From the IMG/VR virus record IMGVR_UViG_3300050014_000658, positions 1 through 21,162 of that record: 21,162 nt of DNA. The stretch is one strand, 5' to 3'. Below are positions 1 through 6,127 of the stretch, piece by piece. A model generated the notes under the pieces. It had not been told where the DNA came from. It worked only from the letters and a program-made list of their open reading frames with translations, and ran no database searches. The translations under genes and the position numbers were made by a program. Within the stretch, counting starts at the first letter, position 1. Each line of letters begins with the position of its first letter. Origin of the DNA: a virus.

Positions 1-778
1 GAGCCGATACCGGGCCATGCTTTGCCGACAGCATCTTCGTCCACAGAGCCACAGTCTTGCGCGGCACGATCACGCCCCGCATGGTCACGCCCGGCAGCGC
101 CTCATGCTCCGCCTTCACCAAGAGATGACCGTCCGTCGCGACAAGCACCAGCATGTCGTCGCTCTGCTTGTACATGTAGACGCCGTTGAGGTAAGGGCGC
201 GTTTCCTCCGTCGAGATCGCGATCGACGTGGCCTTGAGGTTGGCCAGGAACTTCGCCGACATCACGTTGAACGACGCCTCGACGACGCCCTTGAATGTGG
301 TGCGCTGCCAATCGCACACCGGCGGCGTGTTCAGACTAACGCGGCTCGACCCCACCATCACAGTCAGCGCATAACCTTGCGTCGGCTCGATGGTGTCCTT
401 CTCGCCCGGCGTGGTCGCCTTCACCTTGCTCGTCGGCAGCTTCTCGTTTGCATCATATTCGAGCCTGATCTCGCACCCCTTCGGCGCGTTCTTGACCAGC
501 TTGAACAGCGTGTCGTTGTTCACCACGATGTCGAACACATCAGGCGTCTCCGTCGTCGGAAACGGATAGCGCAGCGTCATATCCATGTCCGTCGCGATCA
601 CCGCCATGAGCGCGCCGTCGAACTTGATCCGAACGCAGAACAGGGTTGGTGTTGCGTATCGCTTCTCGATGACTTCCTTCGCCAGCATCAGCGCCGGAAG
701 CAAGTCTTCCTTGTAGCAGCCAAACCCAATCTTGGTGCTGGCCACCGGCGCGGCTTCCGTGACCGTAGTCTTCATCAT
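1..778 (-). CDS. dnaN: DNA polymerase III beta-like sliding clamp, 3' end beyond window
   Basis: The minus strand stays open from an ATG at 778 to the window edge, giving 259 codons without a stop. The translation has the middle-domain signature of the bacterial beta clamp: a TRPYLNGVYMY segment, then VLVATDGHLLVKAE, then GVIVPRKTVALW. These match the E. coli DnaN segments around RYYLNGM, TVATDGHRL and SVIVPRKGV in order and spacing. The family forms a ring around DNA and tethers polymerase. The N-terminal domain is divergent, as is usual in phage clamps, and the third domain would lie outside the window. Two ATGs are adjacent (778 and 775), and an AAGGGG lies about 13 nt upstream, which is long for a ribosome site. 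It is the last visible gene of the leftward operon, downstream of queC. Identification is confident; the exact start is less so. Confidence 0.85.
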   Translation of the reverse strand, partial: MMKTTVTEAAPVASTKIGFGCYKEDLLPALMLAKEVIEKRYATPTLFCVRIKFDGALMAVIATDMDMTLRYPFPTTETPDVFDIVVNNDTLFKLVKNAPKGCEIRLEYDANEKLPTSKVKATTPGEKDTIEPTQGYALTVMVGSSRVSLNTPPVCDWQRTTFKGVVEASFNVMSAKFLANLKATSIAISTEETRPYLNGVYMYKQSDDMLVLVATDGHLLVKAEHEALPGVTMRGVIVPRKTVALWTKMLSAKHGPVSA

Positions 779-921
779 CTGCACGACATTACCCCTTGCT
801 TCGTTGTGTCAGTTGTTACAGCCTGTGACGGCGGATTATAACGCAGCTCCGGCAGCCCTCTGCATAGCGCCCCTCCCTGTTTTACGCGCGCTGCCCCTGT
901 TTACCGCGGCTATACGCGAGC

Positions 922-1695
922 TTAATTTACGCTCGCAGGCGCGCTCGCGCGGGAAGCGTCATAATTGCCCGTGCCCGGCAGCTCCGCGAGCAGTCCCTCC
1001 CGCCAGGCGCGAAGGATTAGTGGATCCGCTACCCCTGCTTCCTCGAACCCGTGCGCTCGCAACACGCTCGCATGGTTATTCCCCGGCGGATATAAGCCCT
1101 CGTAATCAGTGTGACTGTAGGCTAGGGCGTCCATGCACCCTGGAAGTTGCTGCGCAATTTTGATGCTCTCCGCCTTGCTGGCGTATAACAACGGTGCACG
1201 GATGCGAATGTCCTGTTCCAAGGCCAGCCCCGTCATGACCTCGAACGACTTTATGAAGCGACCACGGCAATCGCAATAATTCGCCCCGTCGGCCTCACAC
1301 ACACCGGTGAAGATATCACTGATTCCAAGGACGACCGCCGCATTGACGGCGAGGACAAGAAACAAGGGATTTCGCATCGGAACAAATGTCTTCTCAATCC
1401 GGCTGCCAATGATCTTTTCCATCTGCTCAAAGGACTCGTATTGTTCGACGGGCTCCGATGAATTAGTCAGCGGCGACATCCCGCCAAGAACAGGTCCCAG
1501 CTCCAGGATACGGTGGGACGCGACGCCGGCCATCGCCGCGACCTTTCGCGCGGACTCGATTTCAATCTTGTGCCGCTGACCATAATCCACCGTGATCGCG
1601 CTCACCTCCGGGAAGAATTGCTTCGCCAAAAAGAGACATATTGTCGAATCCTGCCCGCCAGACAGCACGACAAGGACTTTATGGTTGCTCAGCAT
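922..1695 (-). CDS. queC: QueC-like 7-cyano-7-deazaguanine synthase lacking zinc cysteines
   Basis: This 257-aa protein starts with the PP-loop SGGQDST (residues 12-18) and continues with VDYGQRHKIEIESA, FVPMRNPLFL, GVCEADGANYCDCRGRFI and PLLYASKAESI, all QueC landmarks. QueC converts 7-carboxy-7-deazaguanine to preQ0 using ATP and ammonia; phages use preQ0 to make deazaguanine-modified DNA. In cellular QueC the C-terminal region carries four zinc-binding cysteines (a single Cys after the HT motif, then CGxCxxC). Here that stretch reads SHTDYEGLYPPGNNHASVLR, so Asp, Gly, His and Ser stand where the cysteines belong and one residue is missing. The start is supported by GGAG 8 nt upstream. No QueD, QueE, FolE or DpdA-like transglycosylase lies in this window, so the rest of the pathway is either elsewhere in the phage or supplied by the host. 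Confidence 0.92.
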   Translation of the reverse strand: MLSNHKVLVVLSGGQDSTICLFLAKQFFPEVSAITVDYGQRHKIEIESARKVAAMAGVASHRILELGPVLGGMSPLTNSSEPVEQYESFEQMEKIIGSRIEKTFVPMRNPLFLVLAVNAAVVLGISDIFTGVCEADGANYCDCRGRFIKSFEVMTGLALEQDIRIRAPLLYASKAESIKIAQQLPGCMDALAYSHTDYEGLYPPGNNHASVLRAHGFEEAGVADPLILRAWREGLLAELPGTGNYDASRASAPASVN

Positions 1696-1722
1696 TTAGT
1701 TATCTCCATTCACAAGGAAACC

Positions 1723-1743
1723 GGGCGCTGACAATCAGCGCCC
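1723..1743 (-). terminator. Strong intergenic stem-loop between queC and the SSB-like gene
   Basis: A perfect 9-bp inverted repeat, GGGCGCTGA and TCAGCGCCC, is separated by 3 nt. It lies in the 67-bp gap between the SSB-like gene (stop at 1763) and the start of queC (1695). On the minus-strand transcript it is followed by GGTTTCC, so the U-tract is poor. It could be a weak or leaky terminator, or an mRNA-stabilising or processing hairpin that lets the SSB-like gene be expressed more than queC and the clamp. Confidence 0.5.
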
Positions 1744-1762
1744 AGCAATTATCGCGCTAGGG

Positions 1763-2644
1763 CTAGAAAGGAATATCGTCGTCCAATTCGACCTTATTGG
1801 ACGTACGCGGGCGCGCTCCGCCTCCAGCCTGCGGCCCAGAATTGTCTTCCTGCACCAAGTTCTCCGGCTTTAGGTCATTGGCAAGCTCGTTGAACTCTAT
1901 CGCTTTGTCGAAGATCGATCGCCCATTGGGATAGTCCAGCGTCCACCCCGCGCGATCCACAGTCGCGAGGAACCACGAGCCCTGGTCGTTCTTCGTCGGA
2001 GCGCCGCCAAGGAGATAGCTCATCGCAAAGATCGGGGGCGTGAATATTTTCCCGGTCTTGGGGTCCGTCATTGAGATGCTTCCGACGTCGCTCACCCAGC
2101 GCCGACTGGCCTTTTGCTGGGTGCCAGACAGCGCAATGACAGCTCGCTTCAGCATTGGGAGGACCTGCTTGTCGCGCTCCGCTTGGATAACAAGGCCAAA
2201 CCATGTCCCCGTCGCAATGACTTCCGTCCCGTCCCTCGTCACGCTGCGAAACGTATCTGGGTCTTGAACGCAGGTTTTGAGGATAGATTGGTCCGTGCCG
2301 TGGTTTTTGACCAAGCCGCCCCCGTCTTTGCGGGTATGCCATTCCAGGTAGTGAGTGACGAATTTGCACGGGACAAATACGATTTTGTCATAAGTCTCCC
2401 GCGCGATGGTATCGCACCATTGGCCCTCTTGCGCGCCCTCAATGTATTGCGGCTCGCTGCGGCGGACCTCGGGCGACAACGATTGCAGCAGCTTGAAGAA
2501 AGGCATTGCCATATCTTTGGCAGTGGCTTCCTCCAAACCCGCTCCCGCCATCCCCGCAAGCTCGCTCATATACTCGGACATGCCGCCCGCACTGGGCTTA
2601 GTGACGACAAGGTCCATCTTCCCTTCTTCCACTTTCTTAGCCAT
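1763..2644 (-). CDS. Putative single-stranded DNA-binding-like protein with SSB-type tail
   Basis: The protein has 293 aa from the ATG at 2644, chosen because AAGGAAC sits about 7 nt upstream; the frame stays open to 2695. The body (PFFKLLQSLSPEVRRSEPQYIEG, a Tyr-Leu-Glu-Trp segment, several beta-like stretches) resembles a protein common in phage replication clusters and usually left unnamed. The last residues are VELDDDIPF. The final DDDIPF is identical to the tip of E. coli SSB, the peptide that recruits helicases, nucleases and polymerase clamp-loader subunits to single-stranded DNA. A proline/glycine-rich, low-complexity linker (NSGPQAGGGARPRTSN) precedes the tip, as in SSB. From this tail and the replication neighbourhood I infer an SSB-like role. 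No OB-fold can be proven by eye, so the function is tentative. Confidence 0.7.
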   Translation of the reverse strand: MAKKVEEGKMDLVVTKPSAGGMSEYMSELAGMAGAGLEEATAKDMAMPFFKLLQSLSPEVRRSEPQYIEGAQEGQWCDTIARETYDKIVFVPCKFVTHYLEWHTRKDGGGLVKNHGTDQSILKTCVQDPDTFRSVTRDGTEVIATGTWFGLVIQAERDKQVLPMLKRAVIALSGTQQKASRRWVSDVGSISMTDPKTGKIFTPPIFAMSYLLGGAPTKNDQGSWFLATVDRAGWTLDYPNGRSIFDKAIEFNELANDLKPENLVQEDNSGPQAGGGARPRTSNKVELDDDIPF

Positions 2645-2701
2645 GCTCAGTTCCTTGCTTACTGCCGCGCGCCACACGGCGATTTTATAGCGCACATCAG
2701 C

Positions 2702-3652
2702 CTAAAACATGCGGTCGATGATTTCCACAAGATAGGCTGAATTCACTTTGAGCGGGTCCTTCTCTTTAATCTTCGTCAGGAGCTGCGAGAAGTAGGCCGC
2801 GTCCACGCCTGTCAACTGGTCCTGAAGGACTTCGATGTCGTGCAAGTCAAGCTCACTGACTTGCATCACCATTTTGAGGATCTGCCCCGCGTTGATCTTC
2901 CACCCGCGCCGAATGAATTTTCGCAGGCGAATGATTGAGCAAACCGGATATTTGGAGCCGCTGTAAACGAGCTCCCTGGCGAGTATCGCTTCCAGCGCCT
3001 TCTGGCGAAGAACGAGTTCCTTGTCCTTCATCACATAATAATTCGTGCAATGCGCGAAGTCATAATTGGTATGAATCTCGTCCGGGCTTCCGTGGAAGCG
3101 CAATATAACCTGGATGCGCCCGCTAAGGGTGATGGCGTTCGTGCTTAGGAACACAGGGTGGAAGTCCGATTTGCCACCCTCCTGCTCTTGTGAAGCGTCT
3201 TCATTGTCCTGGTTGGCATCTTCGATGTCGCCAGGGTCCTTCATGACTTCGCGGACATAATCGCCGCCCGCGTCCTCCGAGCGTGATTCAAAATATTCAT
3301 ACAACTTATCGGTGCCGTCCTCCGACGCAATTCCCGCGGACTTAATCACAACGCGAACGTATCCCTTGGATGTGTCCACTGACATCCGGCATTCGATGCC
3401 GTGGTGCGCCTTGACTTTGAATTCACCAAGATAATGGTTGGCGACCTTCTGAGCCGTGACCATCGTGGAGAAGTAAACATCAAAATCGTTGATTGGCTCC
3501 CCGAGCAGCATCGAAGCGACACAGCCTCCGGTCACTATGCCGTCCCGGCGTATCAAATCAGCAAGGGGCTTGTCCGTCTCCGCTACCTTGTCAATCCATG
3601 CTTGAAGCTTGCGCTCCAATACGGATTTAATTGTCTTCGTTCTCATGCCCAT
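2702..3652 (-). CDS. Phage nucleotidyltransferase-fold protein (pol beta/CCA-like head)
   Basis: The protein has 316 aa from the ATG at 3652, chosen because AGAGAGGA lies 8 nt upstream; two further ATGs upstream (near 3721) lack a good ribosome site. Residues 38-61 contain GIVTGGCVASMLLGEPINDFDVYF, the GG helix followed by D-x-D that marks the DNA polymerase beta/CCA-adding nucleotidyltransferase superfamily. A long acidic linker around residues 125-160 (EDANQDNEDASQEQEGGKSD) splits the protein. The C-terminal part (TNYYVMKDKELVLRQKALEAI, then IRLRKFIRRGWKI) is a block I recall in other phage proteins of this type. The substrate is unknown; a tRNA-end or nucleotide-modifying role is possible but not shown. 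It lies in the leftward operon between the SSB-like gene and a 187-aa unknown. Confidence 0.72.
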   Translation of the reverse strand: MGMRTKTIKSVLERKLQAWIDKVAETDKPLADLIRRDGIVTGGCVASMLLGEPINDFDVYFSTMVTAQKVANHYLGEFKVKAHHGIECRMSVDTSKGYVRVVIKSAGIASEDGTDKLYEYFESRSEDAGGDYVREVMKDPGDIEDANQDNEDASQEQEGGKSDFHPVFLSTNAITLSGRIQVILRFHGSPDEIHTNYDFAHCTNYYVMKDKELVLRQKALEAILARELVYSGSKYPVCSIIRLRKFIRRGWKINAGQILKMVMQVSELDLHDIEVLQDQLTGVDAAYFSQLLTKIKEKDPLKVNSAYLVEIIDRMF

Positions 3653-3728
3653 GTTCGTGGTCCTCTCTTTGTCTCTAATGACGGACGTTACTGAAGATTT
3701 GCGAGATGCTGTAGACATCACCCTCGCG

Positions 3729-3743
3729 AAGACTTAAAGTCTT
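3729..3743. promoter_or_regulatory. Small inverted repeat in early-operon gap
   Basis: AAGACT and AGTCTT are separated by TAA, giving a 6-bp hairpin or a protein-binding palindrome. It lies between the stop of the 187-aa gene (3765) and the nucleotidyltransferase-like gene. There is no U-tract, so it is not a terminator; an operator or mRNA hairpin is possible. Confidence 0.25.
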
Positions 3744-3764
3744 GGACTGTTCCATCCCGATCCC

Positions 3765-4328
3765 CTATTTTGTGTCCATTCGGACAATGCTGCCGATATA
3801 CACGCCCAGCGTATCCAAGGGCAACTTGTCCCCCTTTTGCACAAGGCGCTTGATGAGCCCCTTGTATGTTGAGTGATGAACGTCATACTCGACAACGGGT
3901 TCGACGTTGAACTCCGCAAGCGCTTCCAGGACCTTGTGCTCCGTGATCTCGTCGCCCTTGGGCAATTCCACGGTCAGCATCCGCTTGACGACGCCGCCGT
4001 GTTTGTTGTCCACAAGCCAGTTGATTGCAGTCGTTCGCGCTCCGGCCTCCTTAGGCAACGTAGCCTCCACAAGGGGCTCGCGCGTCAGGATGTGGTTGTC
4101 AACGCCAAGGACCTGGACCTTATGCTCAAACATTAAATCCGGCATTTTGCGGCGGCGCAGCTCCTCGCGCAGCGTGGTGAAACGCACGACGTCAGCTTTG
4201 GCTTGCTCAAGGTCCAATTCGACCTTTACAAGCCGCGCCCCCATCTCTCGCACTTGGTCAAGGGCGTCCTGGTCTTGCGGCGCGTCCTGGGAGGCTTTAA
4301 GCAAGATGTCGGCGGAGTCAAAGTCCAT
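3765..4328 (-). CDS. Conserved phage protein of unknown function, N-terminal coiled coil
   Basis: The protein has 187 aa from the ATG at 4328. An in-frame ATG 6 nt upstream (4334) is only 2 nt from the AGGAG, too close, while 4328 is 8 nt away. The first part is charged and helical (a probable coiled coil through about residue 62, ending TTLREELRRRKMP). A globular part follows with an INWLVDNKHGGVVKRMLTVELPKGD strand-helix segment and HHSTYKGLIKRLVQKGDKLPLDTLGVYIG. I recall similar proteins in other phage replication clusters, always unnamed, so no function is assigned. It overlaps the upstream 70-aa gene by 11 nt, which implies translational coupling. Confidence 0.75.
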   Translation of the reverse strand: MDFDSADILLKASQDAPQDQDALDQVREMGARLVKVELDLEQAKADVVRFTTLREELRRRKMPDLMFEHKVQVLGVDNHILTREPLVEATLPKEAGARTTAINWLVDNKHGGVVKRMLTVELPKGDEITEHKVLEALAEFNVEPVVEYDVHHSTYKGLIKRLVQKGDKLPLDTLGVYIGSIVRMDTK

Positions 4329-4530
4329 GGTCATTTCTCCTGTTTAGTGCTACGGAGGAAACAAGCCTCGCGGGAATCCGGACTGTCTGAGCGTCCCCGT
4401 TCGCTCTCATCGAGTCAATGAGGATGTCTCCTTCGCTGTCCTCATCCGTAAAGCCGAAGATACGGGAGGAATAATCAAAGACCTTGTCTCCGACCCGTTT
4501 AACGATAAGAAAATCCGCTTCGCTCTGCAT
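4318..4530 (-). CDS. Small acidic protein, unknown function
   Basis: This 70-aa protein starts MQSEADFLIVKRVGDK and ends VALNRRNDHGL. The ATG at 4530 follows GGAGG by 7 nt, one of the best ribosome sites in this operon. A longer open reading frame extends upstream but has no better start, and it would read through hairpin repeat A and a membrane-protein gene in another frame, so the short version is preferred. Residues 25-41 are strongly acidic (FGFTDEDSEGDILIDS). No domain is recognised. Its stop overlaps the start of the next gene. Confidence 0.62.
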   Translation of the reverse strand: MQSEADFLIVKRVGDKVFDYSSRIFGFTDEDSEGDILIDSMRANGDAQTVRIPARLVSSVALNRRNDHGL

Positions 4531-4531
4531 G

Positions 4532-4654
4532 TCACTTCCTCCCCTCAAGAAATTGGATTGGGTCCGTCGCCAAGGAGTTGCTCCACCAGCCCACCCCGGC
4601 ATTTGACATGGGCGGCGTCCACAAAGCTTTGTGCTGCTCTCGTGTACGACGCAT
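4532..4654 (-). CDS. Very small basic ORF, tentative
   Basis: A 40-aa frame (MRRTREQHKALWTPPMSNAG...) ends with its TGA one base before the ATG of the 70-aa gene, and it fills an otherwise empty 160-bp gap on the minus strand. The ribosome site is weak (GGAAAAAG about 6 nt upstream). The tight junction and the gap-filling position are the only support. It could equally be untranslated leader. Confidence 0.35.
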   Translation of the reverse strand: MRRTREQHKALWTPPMSNAGVGWWSNSLATDPIQFLEGRK

Positions 4655-4691
4655 ACGAGGCTTTTTCCGGGGCCTGAGTTTCTTAGTCCTG

Positions 4692-4847
4692 TCACATCCC
4701 ATAAGCTATCGCCACCATCAAAGCGGGCAGAATTCCCAGGAAGACGACCCACCGCGTGAATGCGGGCCACAGTATCGCGAGCAAAATCAGCGCTAGTTCC
4801 ACGCTGACGATTACAGGGATCATTTGATTTTCCATTTCCATTTCCAT
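4692..4847 (-). CDS. Small two-helix membrane protein
   Basis: The product has 51 aa from the ATG at 4847, or 47 aa from 4835; the beginning is a MEMEMENQM repeat, so the start is ambiguous. After it come two hydrophobic segments, IPVIVSVELALILLAILW and VVFLGILPALMVAIAYG, separated by a PAFTR turn with one Arg. This is the profile of a two-pass inner-membrane microprotein. It lies in the leftward early operon, far from any lysis-type cassette, so early takeover, superinfection exclusion or membrane anchoring is as likely as a holin role. It has no recognisable family. The frame is too short for usual gene-length cut-offs and is easily missed. Confidence 0.6.
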   Translation of the reverse strand: MEMEMENQMIPVIVSVELALILLAILWPAFTRWVVFLGILPALMVAIAYGM

Positions 4848-4870
4848 TTCCGACCGATCCTTGAATGAAT

Positions 4871-4922
4871 GCCGCCCCGGCGAGCCGCGAATGGGTTACG
4901 CTCCGTCTCAGGCCGGGGCGGC
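4871..4922 (-). repeat. Hairpin element copy A (52 nt)
   Basis: An 11-bp perfect stem (GCCGCCCCGGC and GCCGGGGCGGC) encloses a 30-nt loop with ATGGGTTACG at its centre. It has the same length, stem and loop core as copies B, C and D at 5544-5777. The left flank (CGATCCTTGAATGA) is also shared. This copy sits alone inside the leftward operon, between a 61-aa gene and the small membrane protein. There is no U-tract, so it is not an ordinary terminator. Confidence 0.9.
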
Positions 4923-4933
4923 CTGGAAGACGA

Positions 4934-5119
4934 TTACTCGCCGTCCAATTCCGTATTAAGCGACTTCCATTTCGCATACAGATCGCGGAGGAAACGCTTC
5001 TCGACGTATCGCTTTGCGGACGCGGCGACATGGGCGGAGTAAGATTCCTTACCTTCGGCCTCTTTGCGGACCCGGGCCGACTGGCCAGGCGTCAAACTCG
5101 AATCGTCTGGCCGTCGCAT
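4934..5119 (-). CDS. Small basic protein, unknown function
   Basis: This 61-aa protein is rich in Lys and Arg (AKRYVEKRFLRDLYAKWKSLN) with a predicted amphipathic helical C-terminal half. The ATG at 5119 is only 3 nt after the stop of the XRE gene, and AGGTGA overlaps that stop, so translation is probably coupled. A partner, adaptor or antirepressor role beside the repressor is conceivable, but nothing in the sequence identifies it. Confidence 0.58.
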   Translation of the reverse strand: MRRPDDSSLTPGQSARVRKEAEGKESYSAHVAASAKRYVEKRFLRDLYAKWKSLNTELDGE

Positions 5120-5122
5120 TGA

Positions 5123-5503
5123 TCACCTGCGTTTGGAGCGAATGTAATTGAGGAACTCGAGCAGTTCATTTTCTTCGCTCGCGGTCAGGTTATCGATAGA
5201 GAAGGTCGCCGCTCGGCCGTGCTTTATTCCTTCTGAACGATTGGCGGCGGGCACGATGTACCCTGCACGTTCCATCAGCGATTCATAAGCAACACCGAGG
5301 GCTGTCGATAGTGCATAGAGAATGTGCGGCGATGGTTTTGTGATTTTGCCAGTCTCAAGTTGGCTAAGATACGAATTAGACACTTCCTTTCCTGTCGCTT
5401 CTTCTACATCACGAAGTGACATGTGAACGTCTTGCCGGGCCTTTTTTATAAACTGGCCAAGGTTGATTGTCTGTGGAGTTTCCATTGCTTTGTCATCTGG
5501 CAT
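5123..5503 (-). CDS. XRE/Cro-CI family helix-turn-helix regulator
   Basis: In this 126-aa protein, residues 14-70 form a classical XRE domain: LGQFIKKARQDVHMSLRDVEEATG, then SNSYLSQLETGKITKPSPHILYALSTALGV, where SNSYLSQLE is the recognition-helix region. The C-terminal part (YESLMERAGYIVPAANR..., ending LLEFLNYIRSKRR) is short and lacks a CI-type LexA/peptidase domain. The start at 5503 has GGGAG 5 nt upstream. It is the first gene of the leftward operon, about 300 bp downstream of a promoter. This fits an autoregulated early repressor acting on the divergent promoters at 5805-5870. Such proteins bind palindromic operators as dimers; which operator it uses is not known. Confidence 0.9.
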   Translation of the reverse strand: MPDDKAMETPQTINLGQFIKKARQDVHMSLRDVEEATGKEVSNSYLSQLETGKITKPSPHILYALSTALGVAYESLMERAGYIVPAANRSEGIKHGRAATFSIDNLTASEENELLEFLNYIRSKRR

Positions 5504-5543
5504 CGATACTCCCTTCCTTCGTCACAGGCCTCTTTGCATGAGT

Positions 5544-5777
5544 GCCGCCCCGGCGGTTCGCGAATGGGTTACGTTCCGTCTCGGGCCGGGGCGGCGCGGG
5601 CAGCGGTCTCCCGCCATCCGATCCTTGAATGAGTGCCGCCCCGGCGCTGTGTCCATGGGTTACGTTCTTCGATTGGCCGGGGCGGCGCGGGCAGCGGTCT
5701 CCCGCCGTCCGATCCTTGAATGAGTGCCGCCCCGGCGCATCGTCCATGGGTTACGTCCTTTTGCTGGCCGGGGCGGC
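5544..5777 (-). repeat. Tandem array of three 52-nt hairpins, 91-bp period (copies B, C, D)
   Basis: Three hairpins at 5544-5595, 5635-5686 and 5726-5777 have identical 11-bp stems (GCCGCCCCGGC/GCCGGGGCGGC), loops of exactly 30 nt, and an invariant ATGGGTTACG in the loop. Loop flanks vary: copy B resembles copy A, and C resembles D. Starts are 91 bp apart. The 39-nt spacers are nearly identical and hold a smaller hairpin (GCGGG...CCCGC, first at 5596-5614) followed by CCGATCCTTGAATGAGT. The array occupies most of the untranslated leader between the leftward promoter and the XRE gene, so each unit would be transcribed. Open frames across it are by-products of the repeat. Confidence 0.92.
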
Positions 5778-5804
5778 ATGCGCTGTTTTTTGCAGCGTTC
5801 GTAA

Positions 5805-5833
5805 CTTATAAAATTAAATTTAGCGCTTTGCAA
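5805..5833 (-). promoter_or_regulatory. Leftward early promoter
   Basis: On the minus strand TTGCAA (5833-5828) is followed after 17 nt by TATAAG (5810-5805), a good sigma-70 arrangement, with transcription expected to begin near 5798. This drives the hairpin leader and the XRE operon. CGTAAC directly abuts the -10 box (5799-5804), matching the GTTACG core of the hairpin loops on the other strand. The CGCTT-TGC-AAGCG inverted repeat at 5824-5836 overlaps the -35 and could be an operator. Confidence 0.6.
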
Positions 5834-5842
5834 GCGTTATTT

Positions 5843-5870
5843 TTGCATTGTAATTTCGCTAAAATATGCT
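5843..5870 (+). promoter_or_regulatory. Rightward early promoter
   Basis: TTGCAT (5843-5848), 16 nt, TATGCT (5865-5870) precede the RHH gene by about 40 bp. An alternative uses TTGCAA at 5828-5833, a palindromic hexamer that also serves the leftward promoter, with TAATTT 17 nt downstream. The two transcription units therefore start back to back within about 70 bp. Confidence 0.5.
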
Positions 5871-5908
5871 TATAGCTTGCGCCCCTCCCCCGTGCAAGGG
5901 CTTGCATT

Positions 5909-6121
5909 ATGACATCTGACGCAAAAGACGCTGCTCCCTCGGACGAAAAAGACACGGCTTTCATTGGCGTTCTGGTGGACAAAGACGTGGTCCGCCAGCT
6001 TGATGAAATCGCAACGAACCAGGCTTGCACAAGGTCGTGGCTTGTGCGGCGAGCGCTGAAGAACTTCGTGCTCCGGCCCGACGTCCAAGCGCCCCTGGCG
6101 CAGCGCAACGCGGCGGAATAA
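5909..6121 (+). CDS. Ribbon-helix-helix (Arc/MetJ/CopG-type) DNA-binding protein
   Basis: The protein has 70 aa. Residues 18-54 (FIGVLVDKDVVRQLDEIATNQACTRSWLVRRALKNFV) fit the RHH pattern: one short strand, a helix with LDEIA, a turn with TRS, then a second helix with LVRRAL. RHH dimers place the strand in the major groove and bind short direct or inverted repeats cooperatively. AAGGG lies 8 nt before the ATG. It is the first gene of the rightward operon and faces the XRE gene across the control region, so it probably regulates one or both promoters. The tandem 8-bp-spaced TGTTAC repeats near 12.2 kb are the sort of site such proteins bind, but this link is speculative. Confidence 0.82.
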   Translation: MTSDAKDAAPSDEKDTAFIGVLVDKDVVRQLDEIATNQACTRSWLVRRALKNFVLRPDVQAPLAQRNAAE

Positions 6122-6127
6122 CCGATC

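Noticed and set aside
17-841. Long open frame on the plus strand (about 274 codons)
   Set aside because: It is antisense to the sliding clamp, is very rich in Arg and His, and has no ribosome site or family resemblance; the minus-strand clamp motifs are decisive.
2114-2740. Plus-strand open frame of 208 codons
   Set aside because: It lies antisense to the SSB-like gene and has no plausible start or motif.
4531-5031. N-terminal extension of the 70-aa gene back to 5031
   Set aside because: It would translate through hairpin copy A and overlap the membrane protein and 61-aa genes in another frame; the GGAGG site supports the start at 4530.
5544-5777. CRISPR array
   Set aside because: Only three units, spacers nearly identical to one another, repeats with long internal loops that vary, and no cas gene nearby.
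5463-5811. Open frames on both strands across the hairpin array
   Set aside because: Their repeated translated segments come from the tandem 91-bp unit and its GC-rich stems, not from coding selection.
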